DNA from: a gamma proteobacterium HIMB30
Lineage (GTDB): Bacteria > Pseudomonadota > Gammaproteobacteria > Pseudomonadales > Litorivicinaceae
Reading direction: 5' to 3'
Assembly: GCA_000227525.2 (NCBI GenBank)
Contig: AGIG01000027.1
Span: 1-64,000 of the forward strand
Length of the DNA: 64,000 nucleotides
Made by a program: the position numbers and the translations under genes. Of this stretch, positions 8,559 to 16,694 are shown piece by piece. The notes beneath the pieces were generated by a model. That model saw only the letters and a list, made by a program, of their open reading frames with translations, was not told where the DNA came from and searched no databases. Each line of letters opens with the position of its first letter. Positions within the stretch are counted from its first letter, which is position 1.

Positions 8559-9435
8559 CGCTGGGCCGACGAATCCAACTTGGAAGGATTATTTAACGCT
8601 CACCAAACCACGAGTTGTTGCGGTCCTTGTGTTGACCTCGATGGTTGGGATGCTTCTCGCACGGCCAGTACTGCCTCCACTTGAGCTATTCATCCTCGCA
8701 AACCTTGGTATTGGACTGGCTGCATCAGCTGCGGCTGCAGTGAACCACGTCGTCGATCGGCGTCTCGATGCAATGATGAGTCGGACCAAACATCGACCGG
8801 TCTCTGAGGGTAAAGTGTCGCCAACCAATGCATTGGTTTTTGCATTCGCGCTGGGTTTAACTGGCCTCGCGATCTTGGTCATGGTGGCAAACGTACTCAC
8901 TGCGGTTTTGACATTTGCGTCAATCATCGGTTACGCGGTGGTGTACACCTTGTATCTGAAGCGAGCGACACCGCAAAACATCGTCATCGGAGGTATCGCT
9001 GGTGCTGCTCCGCCATTACTTGGTTGGGTGGCTGTGACCGGGTCAGTCGATCCGAATGCATTGCTGCTTGTTGCGATTATTTTTGCTTGGACGCCACCAC
9101 ACTTCTGGGCCCTATGTATCGCAAAGAAAGAGGATTACGCAAACGCGGATATTCCGATGTTACCTGTGACTCATGGTGAAGATTACACGCGGTTACAGAT
9201 GCTGCTGTATACCATTTTGATGGTCATCGTCACGGTCCTGCCATACCTCAGTGGAATGAGTGGAGTCTTGTATCTGATCGGGATTTCCATCATCAATGCA
9301 CGGTTTTTGATGTTATTGAAGCGATATACCGACTCGAAGGATGCGCAGGATGCGATGACCCTTTTCTGGTATTCGATTCGGTATATCATGTGGTTATTCC
9401 TCTTCTTATTGGTCGATCACTTTGTCTTGCTTTGA
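8536..9435 (+). CDS. ctaB: Heme O synthase (protoheme IX farnesyltransferase)
   Basis: UbiA-family prenyltransferase that adds a farnesyl group to heme b, 299 residues, about eight to nine membrane helices. The family aspartate motifs are present: NHVVDRRLDAMMSRTKHRP and AKKEDYANADIPMLPV, with TWTPPHFWAL-type sequence (AWTPPHFWALCIAKKEDYA) between them. AGGAGG at 8521-8526 supports the ATG at 8536, 23 bases inside ctaA. No SCO/SenC gene follows, unlike the Pseudomonas cluster. Confidence 0.96.
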   Translation: MAMLDTLNAGPTNPTWKDYLTLTKPRVVAVLVLTSMVGMLLARPVLPPLELFILANLGIGLAASAAAAVNHVVDRRLDAMMSRTKHRPVSEGKVSPTNALVFAFALGLTGLAILVMVANVLTAVLTFASIIGYAVVYTLYLKRATPQNIVIGGIAGAAPPLLGWVAVTGSVDPNALLLVAIIFAWTPPHFWALCIAKKEDYANADIPMLPVTHGEDYTRLQMLLYTILMVIVTVLPYLSGMSGVLYLIGISIINARFLMLLKRYTDSKDAQDAMTLFWYSIRYIMWLFLFLLVDHFVLL

Positions 9436-9517
9436 CTCGTAAAGGTTGAGGCGATATCGGCACAGCTGAGTTGACGGCGCCCTTTGCAATCGTAACAATC
9501 AACGAATAGTTCACAGT

Positions 9518-9552
9518 GAGGGTGAGGCCCTCCCATCGAAAGTCCAGGGAGG
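9518..9552 (+). promoter_or_regulatory. Possible alternative-pairing leader of the Yip1 gene
   Basis: The CCCTCCC segment at 9528-9534 can pair either with GAGGG upstream (9518-9522) or with GGGAGG downstream (9547-9552). GGGAGG is also the likely ribosome site for the next gene. The two pairings are mutually exclusive, so this may be a simple on/off RNA switch. It is short and could be chance. Confidence 0.25.
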
Positions 9553-9561
9553 ACTCGACAT

Positions 9562-10167
9562 ATGATGTACTTTGGCCACATCGCTGGCATATTAAAGGAT
9601 CCGAAAAACGAGTGGGCTCTGATCGAGCAGGAGCGTTACTCAGCCAAGACAATTTTTTTGACTCAGATTTCAATCTTGGCTGCGATTCCAGCGATTGCTT
9701 TGTATGTTGGTGTGACACAAGTCGGTTGGTCGGTCGCAGGTGAAGAGCCTGTTCGGCTTGCGGAATCAAGCGCACTGGGGTCGGCACTCCTCTTTTACTT
9801 TGCGATGTGGGCTGCCGTTGCATTTATCGCAGTTTGTATGCACTGGATGGAAAAGACCTATGGAGGCGAGGTATCGCTTGATGAGTGTCTTGTCCTAACC
9901 ACGGTGACAGCGACGCCACTATTTCTCTCTGGTATTTCATTCTTGTTACCGGTGCTTTGGTTAAACGTCGCTGTCGCGGGCGCTGCCTTAGCCTATTCGG
10001 TGTATCTTCTTTACAGCGGTACGTCGCGAATTATGAAAATTGATGAAGACCGTGCATTCATGTTTGCGTCATCAATTTTAACAGTCGCATTATGCACCTT
10101 GGTGGGTATGTTGGCGGCAAGTGTTATCGCCTGGAGTTACTTGGTTCCTCTCGTATATCTTCCTTAA
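9562..10167 (+). CDS. Yip1-domain membrane protein
   Basis: A 201-residue integral membrane protein with about five helices after a short polar N-terminus (GILKDPKNEWALIEQERYS). The N-terminal pattern of a tryptophan-containing DP..EW..I segment followed by ILAAIPAIALYVGVTQVGWS matches bacterial Yip1-domain proteins, whose function is unknown. A GGGAGG ribosome site precedes two adjacent ATG codons (9562 and 9565). It is not part of the oxidase operon by any motif, although it follows ctaB at 126 bases. Its stop overlaps the convergent azlD stop by four bases (TTAA). Confidence 0.75.
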   Translation: MMYFGHIAGILKDPKNEWALIEQERYSAKTIFLTQISILAAIPAIALYVGVTQVGWSVAGEEPVRLAESSALGSALLFYFAMWAAVAFIAVCMHWMEKTYGGEVSLDECLVLTTVTATPLFLSGISFLLPVLWLNVAVAGAALAYSVYLLYSGTSRIMKIDEDRAFMFASSILTVALCTLVGMLAASVIAWSYLVPLVYLP

Positions 10168-10502
10168 AACTGTAGCCAGTAGACGGCATACAACGAGACC
10201 ATTCCGATGATGAGTGTGGGAATGGTCTTTTTTGTGGCGAAAAAAGTGATTGCGGCAATGCAGGCAGCAATTGGCTTTGGATCGACTCCCACCGAGCCGA
10301 AGGCGCTCACGAGCCCGACATCACCTTGGAATATTCCAGGGATAACTAATGCGCAAAGGACTGCTGGGGGAACGAACTCCAGTGACTCCGTAAACCACGG
10401 TGGCAGCTTGAAGTATTGCTGACCTTCAATAAACGCGCATTTCAGCGCGAGCGTCACAAGGCCAGCAAGAGCCACCACAATTAAGAAACTATCTGTCATC
10501 AT
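10164..10502 (-). CDS. azlD: AzlD-family branched-chain amino acid export subunit
   Basis: Small partner of the AzlC/AzlD (LIV-E type) exporter, 112 residues with four hydrophobic helices. ALKCAFIEGQQYFKLPPWFTESLEFVPPAVL is the conserved central part of AzlD proteins. It overlaps the azlC stop by four bases, so the two subunits are coupled. Known relatives export branched-chain amino acids and some analogues; the substrate here is not determined. Two consecutive ATG codons (10502 and 10499) are possible starts. Confidence 0.88.
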   Translation of the reverse strand: MMTDSFLIVVALAGLVTLALKCAFIEGQQYFKLPPWFTESLEFVPPAVLCALVIPGIFQGDVGLVSAFGSVGVDPKPIAACIAAITFFATKKTIPTLIIGMVSLYAVYWLQF

Positions 10503-11203
10503 CCACTGAATCGCTTATACAAAACGCCGGCGAGGATTCCGAGTAAGCCACCAAACATTAATCCGAAATTATACGGAAGCTCAAGCCCGAGAAAGGAAAC
10601 AACAGAAGCGGTGAGCGCTGTGACTCGATGAGCGTTTGTCTTCAGGGTATTGAGAGCAAGCGCTAGGAACGTTAGTGGAATCATAAATTCGAGTGACCAA
10701 AACACAGGGATCACTTGTCCGATTAGGGCGCCTGCTAAGGTGCATAGTTGCCACAGGAGCCATAGAACAAGCGTGCCGCCTCCGTAGTAGGCGAGTCGCT
10801 CATTGAGATTCCAGTCATGCGTTGGGTAGTCGCGTTGACAGACTGCATAGATTTGATCCGTAAGTCCGTATCCTGCGAGCAGTCGAGAAGTCCGATTGGC
10901 ATGCGTGAGATAGGGCGCGATTGATGCGCTGTAGAGCACGTAGCGCAGGTTGATTGCTGCAACAGTCATGAGAATCACCCACAGTGAGGCGCCTTCGTCC
11001 ATCAATTGATATGCGGCAAGTTGTGATGCGCCGGCAAACATCAGAAGTGATCCCATAATCGAATCGATCCATGTATATCGGAACGAGACCGGTGTGAATC
11101 CAGCGATGAGGCCAAACGGAACGATTCCAGGTAGGAGCGGTAACATCGCGTACATCCCTTGTTGTGCGCGAGATTGAAGATTTCTTGGTGAGGTTCGATG
11201 CAT
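10499..11203 (-). CDS. azlC: AzlC-family branched-chain amino acid export permease
   Basis: Large permease subunit of the AzlCD exporter, 234 residues. Seen: LPGIVPFGLIAG in the first helix, SLLMFAGASQLAAYQLM, then AAINLRYVLYSASIAPYL, all diagnostic of AzlC. A polar block GLTDQIYAVCQRDYPTHDWN lies in the middle and further helices follow. The ATG at 11203 is preferred because the longer frame to 11281 adds an unrelated cysteine-rich leader. Transcribed with azlD towards the Yip1 gene. Confidence 0.9.
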   Translation of the reverse strand: MHRTSPRNLQSRAQQGMYAMLPLLPGIVPFGLIAGFTPVSFRYTWIDSIMGSLLMFAGASQLAAYQLMDEGASLWVILMTVAAINLRYVLYSASIAPYLTHANRTSRLLAGYGLTDQIYAVCQRDYPTHDWNLNERLAYYGGGTLVLWLLWQLCTLAGALIGQVIPVFWSLEFMIPLTFLALALNTLKTNAHRVTALTASVVSFLGLELPYNFGLMFGGLLGILAGVLYKRFSG

Positions 11204-11531
11204 GGATGGACCATACCGGAAGTGAAAAAAAAACGCAGAAATTTTGTGATGGCATTGACAAATTGGATACCCACAAAGCATGTGGATAACTATGGGGATT
11301 GATTTTATTGGAGTGCTGAAAACGCCTAATTTAGCGGGGTTCTTGCTCAGTGTTTAAAATTTAAACAACGAGGACGCTTTAAAATAAACACTGAAAAAAC
11401 AATATTTTAGGCAAATTTTTTTTGCAACAAGCTGTTTTTATTGCAGTTTTTGAAAAGAAGATTTCGTGCGTTAGGATGTTTCAGAAAGTAACGCATCATT
11501 GTGGATAGCACGCACGATGATGGTGCAATAG
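11204..11531. other. AT-rich gene-free stretch with a DnaA box and nested inverted repeats
   Basis: No gene is seen here. The stretch holds a perfect DnaA box (TGTGGATAA, 11281-11289), a one-mismatch copy (TGTGGATAG, 11510-11518), a 10-bp inverted repeat (TCAGTGTTTA at 11347-11356 with TAAACACTGA at 11385-11394), a 7-bp dyad inside it (GTTTAAA and TTTAAAC, 11352-11366), and TGCGTTA/TAACGCA arms (11467-11473, 11489-11495). The middle (11395-11460) is very AT-rich. It probably contains the azlC promoter. Confidence 0.5.
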
Positions 11532-11708
11532 TTATCGATTCGGAGTGGTGTTGGGTGCTGGAGTACAGAGATAGCGGTTGACTGAGTCGGTTGAAGTCAG
11601 TGCTTCCTTTGCGATTTCGCAGGCAGCTTTTGATTCAAAGATTTGCTCTGTCGAAATCGGTGTCACGATTCCAGGAATCAGCATCATCAGAATATGAGCG
11701 GTTAGCAT
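11532..11708 (-). CDS. Small 58-residue protein downstream of nhaD
   Basis: A short gene with no named family that I recognise. It encodes 58 residues: a hydrophobic N-terminus (MLTAHILMMLIPGIVTPIS) that looks like a signal or short anchor, then a polar part with two cysteines (CEIAKEAL and YLCTPAP) about 17 residues apart, and a proline/asparagine tail. It follows nhaD on the same strand after a 49-base gap. Codon choice resembles its neighbours. If exported, the two cysteines could form a disulfide. It is just below common gene-calling length limits, so it may be missed in annotations. Confidence 0.5.
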   Translation of the reverse strand: MLTAHILMMLIPGIVTPISTEQIFESKAACEIAKEALTSTDSVNRYLCTPAPNTTPNR

Positions 11709-11757
11709 GTGTCAGCTCCCTTACGTGAGCACCGATGGGTACTCGTCGACTGTTTCG

Positions 11758-13227
11758 TCAATGGCCCGTTGTGATACGCGCGGTTTCAACTGTCAGTTGG
11801 AACAGGTCCGCGTTGATCCACATGTGCGTAAGGATACTTGCTGCATAGCCGAGCGCAATTGCCCAAGACCATTTGAGATGTCCAAAAAATGTATATTTAC
11901 CCTTTGCCTGTCCCATTAGAGCCACGCCTGCCGCTGATCCGATCGACAACAATGAGCCGCCGACCCCGGCTGTCAGTGTGACTAGAAGCCACTGCCCGTG
12001 CGACATATCGGGCATCATCGCCAAGACAGCAAACATCACAGGAATGTTATCGACGATCGCCGATAAAACACCGACGGCGATATTTGCGACAGTTGGTCCG
12101 AAATCTCCATAAAGAAGCTCGGAGGCATGTGATAGGTATCCCATGAATCCGAGTCCGCCTACGCAGAGTACGACGCCGTAGAAAAATAACAGAGTGTCCC
12201 ATTCAGCTCGTGCGACGCGCGAAAATACGTTGAATGGTACGACTTCACCGAGTCGTTGGATCGCCTCCACATCACCGCGCTGCTCATAAATTCGACGTTT
12301 CCGATCCAGCGATTGGGGTAATGTTTTAATAAGGTAGTATCCAAACATGTTGAGATACCCAAGGCCCAGCATCATGCCGATGACTGGAGGTAAGTGAAGG
12401 AAGCTATGGAATGAGACCGCTGTCGCGATGGTCGCAAGGAATAGCCAGACGATGCGCCACGTTCCTCGCTTCAATTCAACTGCTTGCCCGGTCGCTTGAG
12501 GTCGTTCGTTTGGAAGACCCGGTGACATGATTGCTGCTGGGATAAGGAAATTGATAGCGGACGGGATAAATAAGGTGAAGAACTCGGTGAAGCCTAACAC
12601 ACCTTTTTGCCAGACCATGAGGGTCGTAATGTCTCCAAATGGGCTGAATGCGCCACCGGCATTTGCAGCAACTACGATGTTGATACAGGCTGGGCCGATG
12701 AACCGTGGATTATTCCCACCGACGGCCATCACAACGGCGCACATCAACAGCGCTGTTGTTAAGTTATCGGCGATCGGTGAAATGAAAAAGGCCAAGATTC
12801 CAGTCAACCAAAACAGTGATCGGAGACCCAAACCTGAGGCGATTAATTTTTCGCGTAGCCATTCAAACAGGCGGCGTTCTTCCATCGCATTGATGTAGGT
12901 CATCGCCACCAATAAGAACAACATTAGCTCGGCAAACTCGAGTAGATTGTGCCGCACTGCCTCTTCAGCAAGATGTTCGTAGCCTGTCCCTTGATAAGTG
13001 ATCGCGATAATCAGCCAGATTAATCCTGCAGCAATCAAGACCGGTTTCGATTTTGGCAGATGAATCGATTCCTCGGCCATGACAAGCGCGTATGCAACGA
13101 CAAAAACAAGGATTGCTAGGAAGCCAGCTGTATGGTCAGTCAGATCTATGGTGTTGCCAAGATTATCTGAGGCGAAGGTCAGCCCAGGGATTAGTGCGAA
13201 TATCAGCACGCGGGCGATGGATAACAT
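11758..13227 (-). CDS. nhaD: Na+/H+ antiporter NhaD
   Basis: Inner-membrane sodium/proton antiporter of the NhaD (ion transporter superfamily) type, 489 residues and about 12-13 helices after a signal-like N-terminus (residues 1-19). Landmarks: VMAEESIHLPKSKPVLIAAG, FFISPIADNLTTALLM, ANAGGAFSPFGDITTLMVW in the first half; and SAIVDNIPVMFAVL with GGSLLSIGSAAGVALMG in the second half, the two inverted ion-binding hairpins. NhaD is typical of marine and halophilic bacteria and exports Na+ or Li+. It lies in a minus-strand run: DUF2788 gene, nhaD, then the small cysteine protein. Confidence 0.95.
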   Translation of the reverse strand: MLSIARVLIFALIPGLTFASDNLGNTIDLTDHTAGFLAILVFVVAYALVMAEESIHLPKSKPVLIAAGLIWLIIAITYQGTGYEHLAEEAVRHNLLEFAELMLFLLVAMTYINAMEERRLFEWLREKLIASGLGLRSLFWLTGILAFFISPIADNLTTALLMCAVVMAVGGNNPRFIGPACINIVVAANAGGAFSPFGDITTLMVWQKGVLGFTEFFTLFIPSAINFLIPAAIMSPGLPNERPQATGQAVELKRGTWRIVWLFLATIATAVSFHSFLHLPPVIGMMLGLGYLNMFGYYLIKTLPQSLDRKRRIYEQRGDVEAIQRLGEVVPFNVFSRVARAEWDTLLFFYGVVLCVGGLGFMGYLSHASELLYGDFGPTVANIAVGVLSAIVDNIPVMFAVLAMMPDMSHGQWLLVTLTAGVGGSLLSIGSAAGVALMGQAKGKYTFFGHLKWSWAIALGYAASILTHMWINADLFQLTVETARITTGH

Positions 13228-13247
13228 GTTGGGTTACATCCTCTCGT

Positions 13248-13448
13248 CTATAGATCGATGAGGAGCACCGCCAATTCCTTTAAAATAAAAACAGCAGGCG
13301 CCAGCATCAAAACGCCCAGGAGGATATACATTCCTAACTTGCCGGCTCCGGATCGCTTAGCGAGATCGACAACAATGAAGCCCATGTAGCCGACGAGGCC
13401 TGTGACACAGACCAGCATAATGATCTCTTCTATTTCGGCGGTGGTCAC
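13248..13448 (-). CDS. DUF2788 small membrane protein
   Basis: A 66-residue protein with two hydrophobic helices (about residues 8-28 and 38-62) around the loop VVDLAKRSGAGKLGMYI. The pattern fits DUF2788. It lies 20 bases before nhaD on the same strand, so the two are probably co-transcribed. Its function is unknown; an accessory role for the antiporter is only suggested by this arrangement. Confidence 0.7.
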   Translation of the reverse strand: MTTAEIEEIIMLVCVTGLVGYMGFIVVDLAKRSGAGKLGMYILLGVLMLAPAVFILKELAVLLIDL

Positions 13449-13511
13449 AAAGAATCCCTCCCAGACCGCGACCGGAATTTTAGCGGTTGCAACATAAAAA
13501 TCTAGCCCGCT

Positions 13512-14546
13512 TTAGTCTGATTGACTTGATAGAGGCCTTTCTGGGCCCAAAAGAATTGCTAGCCAGCGATATTTTGGCGATTCTTCAAATGCAAGTTTTG
13601 CGGTCATCGTTAACGGAATGGCTAATAAGATGCCAACAATTCCTAATAACCAACCCCAAAATACTAACGACAAGAAAACTACCATAGGCGATAGGCCTAG
13701 CCCCTGTCCCTGTAGGCGTGGCTCGATAATCTGACCTAATGATACGTTGACACCGAGATACACCAGCGTTGTGAGACCGGCAGAGCCAAGGCCAAATTCG
13801 AGAAATGCAAGGATGACAGCGGGGACACCTGCCAAGATCGAGCCAAGTGTTGGGATGTAGTTCAGTAAGAAGGCCAATAAACCCAAAACAAAGGGAAAAT
13901 CGATTCCTTCAGCTAGCATAAAGATGGTAACGGCAACCCCTGTGATGACGCCGATTAAGGTTTTGATCGCTAGGTATTGATTTAAATGTTTCATGAATTG
14001 CGTGAACGCAACAAAAGGCTCGTGCTCGCCGCGCCCAAACGCAACGCGAATCTTTTGCGGCATCGAAGCAGCTTCCATGAGAATAAACAGCACGATCAAA
14101 AGAATTAAAAAGCCGTTGGTAAGGAGAGCGCCGAGTGCAGTGAGTAAGTTGGATAACAGGGTAAAGACACCTGACGTATCAAAGGACTCGCGTAACTGAT
14201 TCGCATCAATCGGTATATCGTAACTGGCGGCCAGCATCCAGAGCGAGTCGAGCTGCTCGTTGAGTCGTGCCTCATAGATCGGGGCAGCTTCTCTGAATGC
14301 GTTGACTGATCCACCGACCACCGCGCTGAGACCGGCGATGATTGATAACAACAACACCAAGACGATAAGCACGGATAAGACATTCGGGACTCCCCTCCGT
14401 TGGAGACCAGTGGAGAGTGGAGCCGAAATCAGGGCGACGAACAACGCAACCAGTAATGTGACGATGATTGGACTTGCCGTTTTAATGCCTGCCAAAACGA
14501 CGACAAAAGCGGCGAGATTAAAAAGCCAACGTTCTCCGGTATTCAC
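13512..14546 (-). CDS. AI-2E / PerM family transporter
   Basis: A 344-residue protein of the AI-2E transporter (PerM) superfamily, with about seven to eight helices. Motifs: an N-terminal paired-helix region, a central soluble stretch (EAAPIYEARLNEQLDSLW), then LNQYLAIKTLIGVITG, FVLGLLAFLLNYIPTLGSI and VYLGVNVSLGQIIEPRLQGQGLGLSPMVV, which are the conserved features. Members export autoinducer-2, or act as Na+(Li+)/H+ antiporters; position before nhaD makes the ion role worth noting. The GTG at 14546, with GAGG five bases before it, is preferred over a longer frame to 14702 that adds a cysteine-rich segment. Confidence 0.88.
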   Translation of the reverse strand: MNTGERWLFNLAAFVVVLAGIKTASPIIVTLLVALFVALISAPLSTGLQRRGVPNVLSVLIVLVLLLSIIAGLSAVVGGSVNAFREAAPIYEARLNEQLDSLWMLAASYDIPIDANQLRESFDTSGVFTLLSNLLTALGALLTNGFLILLIVLFILMEAASMPQKIRVAFGRGEHEPFVAFTQFMKHLNQYLAIKTLIGVITGVAVTIFMLAEGIDFPFVLGLLAFLLNYIPTLGSILAGVPAVILAFLEFGLGSAGLTTLVYLGVNVSLGQIIEPRLQGQGLGLSPMVVFLSLVFWGWLLGIVGILLAIPLTMTAKLAFEESPKYRWLAILLGPERPLSSQSD

Positions 14547-14817
14547 TCGAGCCTCACATGATGGGATCCACAGCCGTGATGTTAGCAAAAGAGCGATGAT
14601 TTGCCTGCCTGTAATTTCAGGAAGCGGTGTTTTATCGGATACCACGATAGGAGCGCACTTTCGATTTCGCTCGTTTAGGTTGCATGACTTCACGCGAATC
14701 ACGAAACTGATCGATCATCGGGCCACATTGTTTTTAACTGGATTCAGCATGAACTGGCCGATGGGTTATGGAAATTAAATGGAGTTAGTTGTGATCATTC
14801 ATGTGAGTGCTTGGACG

Positions 14818-15498
14818 TCACCATCCAAGGTAAATTCCGAGAATGCCGTATGCCCCGCCAATGCATAGTGAAAAAAGAATAAACCCGCGGAGTAACAGGA
14901 GCTTCGAAAAGGGATTTGGCTGGCCGATGGACTGTCCAAAACCGGGTTTCAATCCATGAAACATCCCCTGTATGAGCGGTTCTTTCATGACGAACTGATG
15001 CCAAAAGACTGCTGATACGTGTGCAATGACAATGATTAGAACCAGTTTACTGAGTATTGGGTGCGCTTGGTTGGCAAGATCGACGAGTGCTGACGAGAGA
15101 AACGGTTCAAGTGGGCCTGTGAACAGAATATCATCGGATGAAGCCATTCCTGACAACGCGGTCAGGCCGATGAGTATGAGCATTAGATAAACCGCGAGGC
15201 CTCCAACTGCTGTATGGCCAGGTGTCTGTTCGGTCTGTTTCGTAAAAACACGTTGCAGGCTATGCATCACTTGTTTGGGTGACGTCAGTGGAAAACTCGA
15301 GAAGCGCGCATACTTGGGTCCGATGAATCCCCACACCAAACGAAAAATAACCCATCCGCTGAGTAATATGCCAACGGTGGCATGCGCATCGATGAGTTCG
15401 AGCTCATTGCCAGAGATCTGCTGAAATATGACTCCCAGTGCAATTAGCCAATGACCAAAACGGACCCAAAAGTCCCAAACCGGCTGTGATGACGACAT
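14818..15498 (-). CDS. Cytochrome b561-type di-heme membrane protein
   Basis: A 226-residue four-helix cytochrome b561 domain protein. Candidate heme ligands lie in VRFGHWLIALG (helix 1), IDAHATVGILLSGWVIFRLVWGFIG (helix 2) and LVLIIVIAHVSAVFWHQFVMK (helix 4). It probably passes electrons between the quinone pool and a soluble or periplasmic partner that is not encoded nearby. The ATG at 15498 has GGAG upstream at good spacing. A further helix lies near the C-terminus. The 271 bases between it and the PerM-type gene hold no recognisable feature. Confidence 0.85.
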   Translation of the reverse strand: MSSSQPVWDFWVRFGHWLIALGVIFQQISGNELELIDAHATVGILLSGWVIFRLVWGFIGPKYARFSSFPLTSPKQVMHSLQRVFTKQTEQTPGHTAVGGLAVYLMLILIGLTALSGMASSDDILFTGPLEPFLSSALVDLANQAHPILSKLVLIIVIAHVSAVFWHQFVMKEPLIQGMFHGLKPGFGQSIGQPNPFSKLLLLRGFILFSLCIGGAYGILGIYLGW

Positions 15499-15825
15499 CA
15501 GATTTCTCCATAGTTTGCGAGAGTTTGGTGATCTGGTGATACGTGTCGGCACGCACTATAGTGATCGGGTCGTTCGATTTGGTCCAGTCGCAAACACTGC
15601 TTTTTTTTGTGTGACTCGAGACACACGAGGCGACTTGAATGATTGGCTTGTGTAATTTCCTTACAAAATATTGTCGGACAAAGCGTATTGCTATTTATAG
15701 CTACGATGATTTCATTTATGCGTTTCTGTGGCATTCTGGTTGACGTGAGCTGTTCGAGACGTTTCTGGATGTGGATTCGGTAGAACGTTTCATGGATGAA
15801 AGTTTTCAACGGATTGAGGTGGACT
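15499..15825. other. Gene-free divergent region before csrA
   Basis: Divergent region between the b561 gene and csrA. No gene is seen. It holds a T-run (around 15599-15607) next to an imperfect GTGTG/CACAC dyad around CTCGAG, and a weak promoter-like TTGTCG at 15671-15676 with an AT-rich stretch 17 bases on. The long leader before csrA is typical of this autoregulated gene, but no site is certain. Confidence 0.35.
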
Positions 15826-16020
15826 ATGCTTGTATTGACCCGTCGCGTGGATGAATCGATCCGTATCGGCGACGACATTCGGATTACCGTGGTGAAAATC
15901 AAGGGAACCCAGCAAATCTGCGTTGGTGTGGACGCGCCCCGTGACGTGCCTGTGTTGCGCGAAGAGCTGCTGATTGATCGGTCTGAAGTATCTGACGAAG
16001 TCGAATCTTCAAACTCGTAA
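15826..16020 (+). CDS. csrA: Carbon storage regulator CsrA/RsmA
   Basis: Dimeric RNA-binding protein of 64 residues that binds GGA motifs in mRNA leaders, usually blocking ribosomes. It begins [18 protein letters not shown] and continues [19 protein letters not shown] and VLREEL, the complete family core, with a short variable tail. A GAGGT ribosome site precedes the ATG at 15826; the frame continues upstream but family length favours this start. It is 62 bases before alkB. In gammaproteobacteria its activity is set by GGA-rich RNAs; one candidate lies at 42485-42660 in this window. Confidence 0.96.
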   Translation: MLVLTRRVDESIRIGDDIRITVVKIKGTQQICVGVDAPRDVPVLREELLIDRSEVSDEVESSNS

Positions 16021-16082
16021 CCCTTTTATTTAATCCCCAAAGTTCGCGTATCATTGAAAGGTGATGACATGCGGGCGCCTCA

Positions 16083-16694
16083 TTGACCTCAAAACCAATC
16101 ATATTTGTCCGACCGGGCCTCTCGGTCTGCTTTATCCCAGGGTGGCTTTCAGCCGGTGACAGCAAACAACTATTGCATCGCCTTCGAACCGATGTGGAAT
16201 GGATTCAGGGAGAAATACGCCTTTTCGGGCGCAGCATTGACGAGCCGCGCTTGACAGCTTGGTCGGGTGATGTCCCCTATACTTACTCGAAACGGACACT
16301 TGAAGCGAGATCCTGGCATCCACAGCTGGTCGAACTGCGGAGGAGTCTTGACGTCTTACTGACAACTCGCGGGATATCGACTCCGCAGGGTTTGAATCAT
16401 TGCCTTCTCAATTATTATCGATCTGGTCAAGATTCCATGGGTTGGCATCGTGACAATGAATCTGAACTGGGTCGGCAACCTGTGATTGTTTCCTTGTCGT
16501 TAGGTGAACCCCGACGGTTCCGATTACGACAAAAATACGACGGTACGAATGCTCCGCTGACATTTGAACTTGGCGATGGAGATCTGTTAATCATGTATGG
16601 ACCGACGCAGACCTATTGGGAGCATGCTTTGCTGAAGAGTCGAAGAGATCTGGGGCCTCGTATGAATCTGACATTCCGCTCAGTGGTTGTCTAA
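16083..16694 (+). CDS. alkB: AlkB-family Fe(II)/2-oxoglutarate DNA repair dioxygenase
   Basis: Removes methyl lesions such as 1-methyladenine and 3-methylcytosine by oxidative demethylation. The 203-residue protein has the iron ligands H122 and D124 (WHRDNE) and H181 (WEHALLKS), and the 2-oxoglutarate-binding arginines in RMNLTFR at the C-terminus; NYYRSGQDSMGWH is typical. The sequence resembles the short AlkB homologues of the ALKBH2/3 kind more than E. coli AlkB. The start is probably the TTG at 16083, since an in-frame stop lies 18 bases upstream and no ATG or GTG intervenes; the ribosome site is weak. It is followed without a gap by the amidotransferase gene. Confidence 0.9.
   Translation: MTSKPIIFVRPGLSVCFIPGWLSAGDSKQLLHRLRTDVEWIQGEIRLFGRSIDEPRLTAWSGDVPYTYSKRTLEARSWHPQLVELRRSLDVLLTTRGISTPQGLNHCLLNYYRSGQDSMGWHRDNESELGRQPVIVSLSLGEPRRFRLRQKYDGTNAPLTFELGDGDLLIMYGPTQTYWEHALLKSRRDLGPRMNLTFRSVVV

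Noticed and set aside
11204-11531. Possible replication origin
   Set aside because: Only one perfect DnaA box, and no dnaA, dnaN, rpmH, gidA or parAB genes nearby.
12527-12898. Long frames opposite nhaD, amt, coxA and valS
   Set aside because: They lie antisense to well-supported genes, show no domain or ribosome site, and mirror the codon pattern of the true strand.
14547-14702. N-terminal extension of the PerM-type permease
   Set aside because: The extra 52 residues are cysteine-rich and not membrane-like, while the GTG at 14546 has a good ribosome site and gives family length.
15590-15640. Terminator near the T-run before csrA
   Set aside because: The T-run precedes the dyad on the plus strand and would be an A-run after it on the minus strand, so neither orientation fits a terminator.
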